Assembly: GCA_937871985.1 (NCBI GenBank)
Contig: CALMPB010000160.1
Location: 1-6,496 of the forward strand
Source of the DNA: an uncultured Burkholderiaceae bacterium
Lineage (GTDB): Bacteria > Pseudomonadota > Gammaproteobacteria > Burkholderiales > Burkholderiaceae
DNA length: 6,496 bases
Reading direction: 5' to 3'
The notes under the pieces were generated by a model that made no database searches, had not been told where the DNA came from, and saw only the letters and a list, made by a program, of their open reading frames with translations. Every line of letters starts with the position of its first letter. The first letter of the stretch is position 1. Both the position numbers and the translations under genes were made by a program. Positions 1-6,111 of the stretch are shown here, in pieces.

Positions 1-1064
1 TTTCCGAACGCATGGTGGAATTCGCCAAGAGCGTGGTCGGCGGCATCCAGGGCGGTCTGGCCTGCACCTGCGTGCTGACCTGCATGATCTTCGCCGCCGT
101 GGCCGGTTCCAGCGTGGCCACCACCTTCGCGGTGGGCGCGATCCTGATTCCCGCCATGATCCGGCACGGCTATCCGGCGCCCTTCGCCGCCTCGCTGCAG
201 GCCAGCGCGGCCGAGCTGGGCGTGATCATTCCGCCTTCGATCCCGATGATCCTGTTCGCGGTGTCCACCGACACCTCGACCGGCGAACTGTTCATCGCCG
301 GCGTCATGCCCGGCATCCTGATCGGCGTGGCGCTGATGTTCTACGTCTGGTTCTACGCCAAGCGCAACAATCTGGGCAAGCGCGACGGCGAGGGCCGCCT
401 GCCGCTGTGGCCGGCGTTCAAGAACGCCTGGCTGGCGCTGATGATGCCGGTCATCATCCTGGGCGGCATCTACGGCGGCATCTTCACCCCGACGGAAGCC
501 TCGGTCGTGGCCGTGATGTACGCGGTGGTGGTGGGCAAGTTCATCTACCGCCGCCTGAGCTTCAAGCAGCTGTCGGACACGCTGCACAAGTCGGTGGTGT
601 CGACGGCGGTGATCATGTTCGTGATCGCCAACGCCGGCATCTTCAGCTTCCTGCTCAACCGCGCGGGCATCCCCGACGCGCTGGGCCTGTGGCTGGCGCA
701 GATCTTCGACACCAAGTTCACTTTCCTGATGGGCGTGAACGCGGCGCTGTTCGTGATCGGCATGTTCATCGAGACCTCGGCGTCGATCGTGGTGCTGGCA
801 CCCTTGCTGCTGCCGGTGGCGCTGAAGTTCGGCGTGGAGCCGGTGCACTTCGGCATCATCATGGTGGTGAACCTGGCTCTCGGCATGATCACGCCGCCGT
901 TCGGGGTGAACCTGTTCGCGGCTTGCGCGGTGGCGAAGTTGCCGCTGGAGCGGTTGATCAAGCCGTTGATACCGTTCGTGGGGGTGGTGATTGTTTGCTT
1001 GATGATCATTACTTATTGGCCGGGGTTGTCGCTGGGATTGCGGGATCTGGTCTACGCGAAGTAG
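1..1064 (+). CDS. dctM: TRAP transporter large permease subunit, DctM family (5' end outside the window)
   Basis: This is the large integral-membrane subunit of a tripartite ATP-independent periplasmic (TRAP) transporter, which moves organic acids or related solutes across the inner membrane using an ion gradient, with a small DctQ-type subunit and a periplasmic binding protein. The frame is open to the first base, so about 70 N-terminal residues of a family usually near 425 residues are missing; 354 residues are visible. The family hallmarks are present: an SERMVEFA opening, VAGSSVAT, the LGVIIPPSIPMI re-entrant motif, IFTPTEASVVAVMYA, FIETSASIVVLAPLLLPVA, and the second conserved loop LGMITPPFGVNLF, separated by long hydrophobic segments. 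The substrate cannot be read from this subunit. The last 150 bases use more G/T-ending codons than the rest. The first ATG in view (12) is internal, not the start. Confidence 0.95.
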   Translation, partial: SERMVEFAKSVVGGIQGGLACTCVLTCMIFAAVAGSSVATTFAVGAILIPAMIRHGYPAPFAASLQASAAELGVIIPPSIPMILFAVSTDTSTGELFIAGVMPGILIGVALMFYVWFYAKRNNLGKRDGEGRLPLWPAFKNAWLALMMPVIILGGIYGGIFTPTEASVVAVMYAVVVGKFIYRRLSFKQLSDTLHKSVVSTAVIMFVIANAGIFSFLLNRAGIPDALGLWLAQIFDTKFTFLMGVNAALFVIGMFIETSASIVVLAPLLLPVALKFGVEPVHFGIIMVVNLALGMITPPFGVNLFAACAVAKLPLERLIKPLIPFVGVVIVCLMIITYWPGLSLGLRDLVYAK

Positions 1065-1099
1065 GTTCTTTGGTTTGATTTGGCGGGCTTGGCTTCTTC

Positions 1100-1273
1100 G
1101 TAGGCCGCTCGCCGACGCGGGCGCCTGAGGGGCGAGCGCCCACGATTGCGGTCCGGAGCCTTCGCTCCGGACTGCCCCGTCGTCATCGTCGTCACCGCCT
1201 ATGGCGGCTCCTTCCGATTCCCTCGGGCGCATCGAGGTTGCCCGCCCCTCAGGCGCCCGCGCCGGCGACCTAC
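1100..1273. repeat. Composite GC-rich inverted repeat with nested hairpins
   Basis: The outer arms are 1100-1137 and 1240-1273. Their core, GCGGGCGCCTGAGGGGCG at 1117-1134, is matched by an exact reverse complement at 1243-1260. Pairing continues outward to GTAGG/CCTAC (1100-1104 with 1269-1273), with one mismatch and a four-base bulge at 1105-1108. Inside lie three more stems: GTCCGGAGC/GCTCCGGAC (1151-1159 with 1164-1172, loop CTTC, extendable by three pairs including a G-T), CCGCC/GGCGG (1195-1199 with 1203-1207), and CCTCG/CGAGG (1221-1225 with 1233-1237). The nine-base unit CGTCGTCA(T/C) is repeated at 1178-1186 and 1187-1195. The build is that of a dispersed palindromic element (REP/BIME- or MITE-like). 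It could also end transcription from the upstream operon, although no T-tract follows. Confidence 0.8.
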
Positions 1274-1332
1274 CGGATTCTTGGCCTGTTGCGCTGCTAG
1301 AGCTGTGGTTGGTGGCGAATCTTGCGTCGCCC

Positions 1333-1366
1333 GCTGTTTGCGGCCGCGCGGGCGGCCGCAAGCAGC
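1333..1366. repeat. Strong 15-bp hairpin with GCGG loop
   Basis: The arms 1333-1347 and 1352-1366 pair over 15 positions with a single T-G wobble (1337 with 1362), around the four-base loop GCGG. The sequence is very GC-rich and centred on CGGCCGC. No T-run follows on either strand, so it is not a classical terminator. It lies 60 bases after the composite palindrome and may belong to the same repeat element. Confidence 0.75.
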
Positions 1367-1744
1367 ATACGTATTGGTCGTCGTCGTTGCTGTCTGCGCT
1401 TGCGCGAATGCGGCGAGCTGCTTGCTAATGGCACTGGCATTTAGGGTGTGGGCGGTGATGCTGGTTGGCTTTCTCTTGGCCCTATGCAGGCTAGCCACCC
1501 ATAGCGCTACGCTCCATCCCGACACTGATCCCCCCCACATTCCGCATCACGGAAGCGCCAAACCTCTACCGACGGGTACCTGCCAGAAGGAGGAGCTTAC
1601 CGGCTAGGTAGGGTCATAGGAGAATTTTCCGCGACGCGTCCGCTACTGAAGCAGCCATCGATTTCCTCATGGACTAGGAAAGTGCGCGTCTTCCTGGAAT
1701 CTCGCTGATCCGCGGATTCGAAATTTCGCCACTGAGACATTTTC

Positions 1745-2632
1745 ATGAGACATGCGCCTGTCAATGCAATCAGCCCCCTTGAGCTGGCAAGGTGCAATTT
1801 TGAGACGCTGGTATTTGCGGGAGGGGGCAATCGGTGCTGGTGGCAAGCGGGCTTGATCGGCGCTCTATGCCGGGGCATGGGTTGGAACCCAAGGCGCCTG
1901 ATCGGAGTCAGCGCCGGAGCCGCGATAGCGACCGCATATGCGTGCGACAGAGTGGAGTACGCACTGCGGGATGCCATCGCTCAATTCGACGCCACGCCGC
2001 GCAACATTGAATGGCGCCGCTTGCTCCGCGCCAAACGTCCCTTTGTCTTGCCTGGAATCTACCCGAAATGGCTCGACAGCTTCCTTGATGACCAAACCCT
2101 CGACCGCATTCGCCAAAATCACTTCCAAGTAGAAGTCGGAGTAACGCGCCCAGCGCGGCTTTTGCCGTTTGCCATCTCTGCCACCATGGCTCTTCTCCTG
2201 CATGCAAGCGAGAAGCTCTGGCTAAGAGGAGTTCACGCCAAGTTGCCACACCGTCTTGGATTCCGAGCACAGTACTTCAACTTGGCTACGTGCAGCGACG
2301 TCAGCGAAGCTCGCTTGTGGCTACTTGCATCAGCCGCTGCTATCCCTGTCACACCGGCATACAGAGTCGCCGGTCTACCCGCATTGGATGGCGGATTCTA
2401 CGATAGTATTCCCCGCCCGCCGCGCACGCCCCGAAGCCTCGATACACTCGTTCTACTTACCCGGCACAAGTCCAATTTTCCGCGCATATTCGAGCATGGC
2501 GGAGCGGTATATATACAACCGTCCATGATGGTAGCCGCGACAAACTTTGATTGCACTAGCGGTCAAAATGTTCTTTTGACGTATGAACAGGGACTGCAAG
2601 AGGCACTGCAATTGCTCGATGCATCGCGTTAG
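1745..2632 (+). CDS. Patatin-like phospholipase family protein
   Basis: This 295-residue protein is a predicted serine lipid acyl hydrolase of the patatin family, which cleaves acyl chains from phospholipids or other lipids with a Ser-Asp dyad. All three signature elements are present in order: the oxyanion-hole glycine motif GGGNR (residues 26-30, in FAGGGNRCWWQAG), the nucleophile elbow GVSAG (54-58, Ser56), and the catalytic DGG (215-217, Asp215). There is no signal peptide, lipobox or clear membrane segment, so it is probably cytoplasmic or delivered by another route. ATG 1745 is the only sensible start: a stop (TGA, 1733-1735) lies just upstream in frame and the next Met would remove the glycine motif. 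The ribosome site is weak (GAGA, 1734-1737). The gene stands alone, and its base composition is visibly less GC-biased than the TRAP gene, in keeping with accessory DNA. Substrate is unknown. Confidence 0.88.
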   Translation: MRHAPVNAISPLELARCNFETLVFAGGGNRCWWQAGLIGALCRGMGWNPRRLIGVSAGAAIATAYACDRVEYALRDAIAQFDATPRNIEWRRLLRAKRPFVLPGIYPKWLDSFLDDQTLDRIRQNHFQVEVGVTRPARLLPFAISATMALLLHASEKLWLRGVHAKLPHRLGFRAQYFNLATCSDVSEARLWLLASAAAIPVTPAYRVAGLPALDGGFYDSIPRPPRTPRSLDTLVLLTRHKSNFPRIFEHGGAVYIQPSMMVAATNFDCTSGQNVLLTYEQGLQEALQLLDASR

Positions 2633-2639
2633 GTCGCCA

Positions 2640-3137
2640 CTGCAGTCCATCAAGTAATCCCAGCAGGCGGCGGAGTTGAAATGACGATTCTTGGCCAACT
2701 CCGTCTTGGCGCTTGAAGACCGAGATGCGCCGTCGCTGGTGGACAGGCTCACCAGTTCCAGCAGCTCGTCGACTCAGCGCCGCGTCTCGGCCAAAGTGGT
2801 CCTCCCCCCCCAGCCTTGTGATCGGCTCGGCCACGATATTGCCCACCCGCCAGCGTGGATTCGAGTTGGCGCACTGATTCTGGAAAATCATGTACGGAGC
2901 AGCACCCCGCCCTTGCGGTTGCGCCCGTAGCGCAGCGTTCCGCGCGTCACAGAAAGCGTCCCCCACCTTCAAGACCTGCTCAGGCTGACGCGACAAAGTG
3001 CGTTCCAGCCAGAGTTTGCGCTCTCAGCCTTCAGCTCGCGTAGCTGCCGCACGGCTCTTTGCTAACGGATCGTCGTGCCATTAGGGCAGTAAGCAAAGCG
3101 GCTCTGCTGGACTCTGACGCACGACATCGCCATTCAT
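2640..3137 (-). pseudogene. Remnant of an unrecognised minus-strand gene, broken by stops and a frameshift at a C8 run
   Basis: Read on the minus strand from ATG 3137, the frame gives a protein-like translation interrupted by TAA (3081-3083) and TGA (3024-3026). It then runs on through ERKLWLERTLSRQPEQVLKV and a segment containing MIFQNQCANSNPRWRVGN to a run of eight C on the plus strand (2804-2811). Beyond the run the plausible sequence continues in another frame (RTTLAETRR, TGA at 2774-2776, then VDELLELVSLSTSDG). Removing one base of the run would join the two frames. The two TGA codons each follow an Arg/Gly-rich context where CGA (Arg) would fit, as expected from C-to-T decay. I do not recognise the family. 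The frame continues into the antisense of the patatin gene, so the 3' end was probably lost. Alternatively this is non-coding DNA with a chance open frame. Confidence 0.35.
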
Positions 3138-3228
3138 GCACCTAGCCTTTTGTGGAGATGTGCAGCTGATGCCCATCAGATAGCCTGCTCTCGCCATGTC
3201 ATTTTGCGCGCGAGAAAGAACTCACGAA

Positions 3229-3255
3229 TTGACATGGTCGGATTGCGAGAAGAAT
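3229..3255 (+). promoter_or_regulatory. Possible sigma-70 promoter for the FlhE-like gene
   Basis: A perfect TTGACA (3229-3234) is followed after 15 bases by AAGAAT (3250-3255), a four-of-six match to the -10 consensus. The spacing is two short of ideal, so this is a weak call. It would place the transcription start about 50 bases before ATG 3315. No FliA-type flagellar promoter was seen. Confidence 0.22.
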
Positions 3256-3314
3256 TCGTCCAGATCCGCTCGCACCTAGTCCATCAACTCGATATTAAGC
3301 ACTGGAGTCGTCTT

Positions 3315-3758
3315 ATGACATTCAAGAAACGTGCTGTACCGGTACTGTTGGCTACCGCCTCCCTGGCACTCGCGGCGCTCGCCCAGAACGCCATGGCCGC
3401 AGGCTCCTACTCGAGCTCGGCAGTCATGCCTGTCATCTACAACAAGAACTTTTGGGTGAGCGCGGAGGCGCCCGTAGTCGGCCGCCCGCCGAGCACCGCA
3501 ACCATCACCACTGTGCTCTACAACTACGGCTACAGTTTCCCGCGTCCGACCGGCTTCCAAATACTGCTGTGCGACAGCACCGGCGCCATCTGCCACGACG
3601 TGACCCGCTCGGCCCGGGGCGCGGTCAGCTTCATAGGCAAGGGCGTCAAGGCCAACACGCCCGTCCGCTTCTACGCGCGCGTCGGCGGCAACGGCACGAT
3701 GCCGGCCCCCCTGGCGGCTACTAGCCTCGCCAACGTGACAGTGGACTACGACGGCTGA
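3315..3758 (+). CDS. Small exported FlhE-like protein
   Basis: This 147-residue protein has a clear Sec signal peptide (MTFKKR, a hydrophobic stretch at 7-23, cleavage after AMA at about residue 28), giving a mature periplasmic protein of about 119 residues. The mature part resembles the flagellar accessory protein FlhE: it begins AGSYSSS and has a beta-strand-rich core with a hydrophobic strand, YGYSFPRPTGFQILLCDSTG, and two cysteines seven apart (Cys86, Cys93) where FlhE has its disulfide-like pair. It then has a segment like FlhE's NEPFRF (NTPVRFYARVGG) and ends in NVTVDYDG where FlhE ends in a similar NQVIVNYR. FlhE is a periplasmic protein linked to the flagellar export apparatus. ATG 3315 has a Shine-Dalgarno TGGAG (3303-3307) seven bases away, and the longer frame from 3150 lacks one. 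No flagellar genes are visible nearby, so a different role is possible. Confidence 0.68.
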   Translation: MTFKKRAVPVLLATASLALAALAQNAMAAGSYSSSAVMPVIYNKNFWVSAEAPVVGRPPSTATITTVLYNYGYSFPRPTGFQILLCDSTGAICHDVTRSARGAVSFIGKGVKANTPVRFYARVGGNGTMPAPLAATSLANVTVDYDG

Positions 3759-3768
3759 TCCGGCAATC

Positions 3769-3802
3769 GGCGAGCGGGCAGCAGGTCTCACGCCGGCTCG
3801 CC
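3769..3802. terminator. Possible bidirectional terminator hairpin between convergent genes
   Basis: GGCGAGC (3769-3775) is matched by GCTCGCC (3796-3802) around a 20-base loop, in the 63-base gap between the convergent stops of the FlhE-like gene and the poly-G gene. The placement fits a shared terminator. The stem is short, the loop is long and no T-run follows on either strand, so the call is tentative. Confidence 0.35.
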
Positions 3803-3821
3803 ATTAACGATAAATCCGCAA

Positions 3822-4412
3822 TTACGCGGCTTTTCCGCCCACCGATGCGAGCCAGCCACTGGCCTCAAGGTAGTCTTTGGATTGCGAGTTCGTATGGTCA
3901 AAGAGCTTGGCAAGAATCTGATCCGCAGGGGTACCCTTTGCCTTCTCGGAGTCGTATATCGCCTTGCGCTGCGCGTCAACCACGGCAGCCTCCTTGGAAA
4001 AATTCTCCTTGAAGGCTTCGTCGATGATGCGCCCGGAAGAGAGCTTATTCAACGGCTCCCCCCCCCTTCCCGGTGCAAGCTGATCGCGTATGTCGTAGCA
4101 GATCGTGCTGGGAATATTCGCCATGTCATACGCGAGCCGTTCAGCGTATTTTGGGTCGGAAGCCGCGGAATTCAACAGCATCTCCTGACTCGCCGTGCGG
4201 CCCTGCGTCGCGGCCCCCTCCTGGCTCGAGCGCTTGCGAGCCGCATCGGAAACGCCCGCTTGTGTGGTCGAGGAATTGAATCCCTGAAAGACTTTCTGAA
4301 ACCCCGCCACGTCCACCGACGTCGATTTCGTCGTAGTCGAGTCCAGCCTCGAAAAGGCCACTCGATCTGCGCCTTGGAACGAAAGGACGCTAAAGCCAGA
4401 CTGAATATTCAT
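3822..4412 (-). CDS. Ser/Thr-rich hypothetical protein with an in-frame poly-G tract
   Basis: I do not recognise this 196-residue protein. The ATG (4410-4412) has a good Shine-Dalgarno GGAGA (plus-strand 4418-4422) five bases away, which supports it as real. It has no signal peptide and no membrane segment. Fifteen of its first 50 residues are Ser or Thr, as in many substrates of signal-peptide-independent secretion, though that is only suggestive. The middle holds SDPKYAERLAYDMANIPS (85-102), and the C-terminal half is helical and charged (DEAFKENFSKEAAVVDAQRK, 131-150). Residues 116-119 (RGGE) are encoded across a run of nine G (plus-strand C at 4058-4066). With nine G the frame is open, with eight it meets TGA three codons on, and with ten TAA follows four to five codons on. 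It is transcribed divergently from the TolC-like gene, 34 bases from that gene's earliest possible start. Its base composition is less GC-rich than the TRAP gene. Confidence 0.75.
   Translation of the reverse strand: MNIQSGFSVLSFQGADRVAFSRLDSTTTKSTSVDVAGFQKVFQGFNSSTTQAGVSDAARKRSSQEGAATQGRTASQEMLLNSAASDPKYAERLAYDMANIPSTICYDIRDQLAPGRGGEPLNKLSSGRIIDEAFKENFSKEAAVVDAQRKAIYDSEKAKGTPADQILAKLFDHTNSQSKDYLEASGWLASVGGKAA
4058..4066 (-). repeat. Homopolymeric G9 tract (C9 on plus strand) inside a coding region
   Basis: Nine consecutive C on the plus strand read as nine G in the minus-strand gene, after codon 115. Runs of this length are prone to slipped-strand mispairing, and the flanking sequence places a stop immediately downstream in both alternative frames, which is the architecture of an on/off phase-variable gene. 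Confidence 0.7.
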
Positions 4413-4446
4413 TCACATCTCCAATCGATACAGGAAGTGCCGAGCC
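4413..4446. promoter_or_regulatory. Short divergent intergenic region
   Basis: Only 34 bases separate the minus-strand ATG from the first possible start (TTG 4447) of the TolC-like gene. They contain the minus-strand ribosome site (4418-4422) and AGGAAG (4431-4436), which is ten bases from TTG 4447. This is too little room for two full promoters. Promoters must therefore reach into the coding sequences, or the TolC-like gene starts later: a perfect TTGACA (4498-4503) and a TTGACT (4514-4519) lie within its assumed leader, although no good -10 element follows either. Confidence 0.35.
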
Positions 4447-6111
4447 TTGGAGCATTTTTTCCGAAACTTCTTGGCACCCACGCCCTGGAAAGCTGCGTTG
4501 ACAGAACTACTTCTTGACTTGTCGCTCAATGTTAGATTGAAGGACCGCGAGCCTTTAGCCCAAAAAACGAGTGAAAAACGGGGTTGCTCTGGCTTTTTCA
4601 ATCCCGCGCATACGCCTTCTCAGCGCAAGCCACTGAACCCTCAGCGTTACCTCACGGCCGCGCTGACCGGATTGTTTCTTTTGACATGCGACGCCGTATT
4701 CGGTGCCGATGTTCTCTATTCCGAGTACCAAGCCAAACAGCAGCAAAGTGCGTTCGCGTTTCCGCTGGAAGAAGCCATCGCGCTGGCGGTGAGGGACAAC
4801 AGGTTGGTGAAAAGCGCCTACGTCCAGCGCATCAGCCAGAAATTTGACCTCTACGTCAGCGAAGGGAAGTTCTACCCGAAACTGCTGTTCACAACGTCCG
4901 CATTGACGAGCAAAGCCAACGGTACCTCCAGCGACGCGAAAGACCTGAACACCGACGCGTCGCTCACCTTGCCGACCGGAGCGACCGTATCTATCGCCAA
5001 TGTCCAGGGCAGGAGTACCGCGGGCACCTCTTCGTCTACATCGGTCACGCTGCGCCAGCCCCTGCTGAAAAACGCAGGAATCGATGCGAACACGGCCTCA
5101 GTCCGCATCGCGCGCCTCGATGATGAAATCAACCGGCTAGCGCTCAAGGCAACGCTATCCCAAACCGTCGTGCAGGTGATCTACGCCTATCGCGAGCTCC
5201 TGCGCGCCCAGGAACAGAAGGTGATCGCCGAAGCTGCCCTGGGACGCAACAAAGACCTGTATGAGGTCAACCGCTCGCTGATTGCGGCAGGACGCATGGC
5301 CAAGGTGGAGATCCTGCAAACGCAGGCCGAAGTCGCGAATCGAGAAGTGGCGCTGGAAGAAGCGGAGAACCAGATCGACGCGGCCCGGTTGGCCCTTGTA
5401 GCGTTGCTTGCTCTGGAGCCTCGCACACCTCTATATGCGACCGCTCCGACCAGCGTGGACTGGCGCCCTACCGACCCGACGCGCGCCCTGGAAACGGCGC
5501 TCACGCTTCAGCCCGACTACCTCTCCATGAAAATCCTGGTCGAACGGGCCAAGATCAGTCTGGACTATGCCAAGAACCAGCAGCTGTGGGATTTGTCGCT
5601 GGTGGCCACCAGAACCCAGGCCCGGAGCAGCGGCGCGTCGCTGCGAGCGATGGACATTCAGGCGTCCGGCGCCCGAACCGACGGCAGCTACGCGGGCCTG
5701 CAGCTCACCATCCCCTTCGGAGACCGCTCCATCAAGCAATCCGAGGTGCGCACCTCCGTGGATCTGCACACCCAAGAACTCAAGTTGCTTGAAACGCGTC
5801 AAACGGTGGAGCACCGCATCCGCGATGCCACGCGCAATGTCCAAACCCGATGGCGCCAGCTGGAACTCTCGATCAAGGCCCGCGACTTGTCCCGGCAGAA
5901 GCTTGAAGCGGAGAAGGAAAAGCTACAGGTCGGCCAATCGTCGAACTTCCAGGTGCTGTCCTTCGAGAACGACCTGCGCAATGCCGAGAACGCCCGCCTC
6001 AATGCGCAGATCACGTACCTGAACACGCTCACTGAACTGGACGAACGCACGGGCAAGACCCTCGACGTCTGGAGCATCCCCATCATCCAGACCAATGGCT
6101 ATGAGAACTGA
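4447..6111 (+). CDS. TolC family outer-membrane export channel
   Basis: This is a predicted trimeric outer-membrane channel of the TolC/OEP family, which spans the outer membrane and periplasm and serves type I secretion or efflux pumps. Counting from TTG 4447 (554 residues), a signal peptide lies late, at about 61-87 (RKPLNPQRYLTAALTG to VFGA), leaving a mature part of about 467 residues, the usual TolC size. Two OEP repeats follow (about 104-330 and 344-540). The first carries SLTLPTGATVSI, TLRQPLLKNAG (202-211) and the long helix pair around GRMAKVEILQTQAEV (282-296). The second carries LQLTIPFGDRS, GQSSNFQVLSFENDLRNAENARLNA and LNTLTELDERTGKTLDVW. LLTC (residues 78-81) is a poor lipobox, so it is probably not lipidated. 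No ATG precedes the signal peptide in this frame. TTG 4447 has AGGAAG ten bases upstream, but an N-terminus of 60 residues before the signal is unusual, so the true start is unresolved. The stop overlaps the next gene. Confidence 0.85.
   Translation: MEHFFRNFLAPTPWKAALTELLLDLSLNVRLKDREPLAQKTSEKRGCSGFFNPAHTPSQRKPLNPQRYLTAALTGLFLLTCDAVFGADVLYSEYQAKQQQSAFAFPLEEAIALAVRDNRLVKSAYVQRISQKFDLYVSEGKFYPKLLFTTSALTSKANGTSSDAKDLNTDASLTLPTGATVSIANVQGRSTAGTSSSTSVTLRQPLLKNAGIDANTASVRIARLDDEINRLALKATLSQTVVQVIYAYRELLRAQEQKVIAEAALGRNKDLYEVNRSLIAAGRMAKVEILQTQAEVANREVALEEAENQIDAARLALVALLALEPRTPLYATAPTSVDWRPTDPTRALETALTLQPDYLSMKILVERAKISLDYAKNQQLWDLSLVATRTQARSSGASLRAMDIQASGARTDGSYAGLQLTIPFGDRSIKQSEVRTSVDLHTQELKLLETRQTVEHRIRDATRNVQTRWRQLELSIKARDLSRQKLEAEKEKLQVGQSSNFQVLSFENDLRNAENARLNAQITYLNTLTELDERTGKTLDVWSIPIIQTNGYEN

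Larger units (their letters stand above)
1065..1744. other. Intergenic region of 680 bases with palindromic repeats and no convincing gene
   Basis: This stretch separates the TRAP operon from the accessory genes. Its left part (1100-1273) is a composite palindrome and 1333-1366 is a second strong hairpin, both listed separately. The sequence ATACGTAT (1367-1374) and a short hairpin TTCCG/CGGAA (1540-1554) follow, next to a run of seven C (1530-1536). A long open frame across 1146-1607 exists, but its translation is rich in Cys, Arg and Val runs, crosses both hairpins and has no ribosome site, so I do not call it. A good Shine-Dalgarno-like AAGGAGGAG (1587-1595) is not followed by a start codon at usable distance. 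Confidence 0.7.

Noticed and set aside
1146..1607. 153-codon plus-strand open frame through the palindromic region
   Set aside because: It runs across both hairpin structures, has no ribosome site, and its translation is low-complexity Arg/Cys/Val-rich sequence of the kind produced by GC-rich repeats.
2453..2632. Continuation of the minus-strand remnant into the patatin gene
   Set aside because: This part is the exact antisense of the patatin C-terminus, whose plus-strand frame is well supported; the remnant probably ends near 2640.
3150..3314. N-terminal extension of the FlhE-like protein
   Set aside because: The extension has no ribosome site and would bury the signal peptide 55 residues inside the protein; ATG 3315 has both TGGAG and an immediate signal peptide.
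3882..4517. 211-codon plus-strand open frame opposite the poly-G gene
   Set aside because: It is antisense to 3822-4412, which has a good ribosome site and a more protein-like composition; the plus-strand translation is Arg/His/Leu-rich shadow sequence.
4678..4692. Lipoprotein signal (LLTC) in the TolC-like protein
   Set aside because: Thr at -1 is a poor lipobox and Asp follows the Cys; a normal cleavage at VFGA a few residues later fits better.
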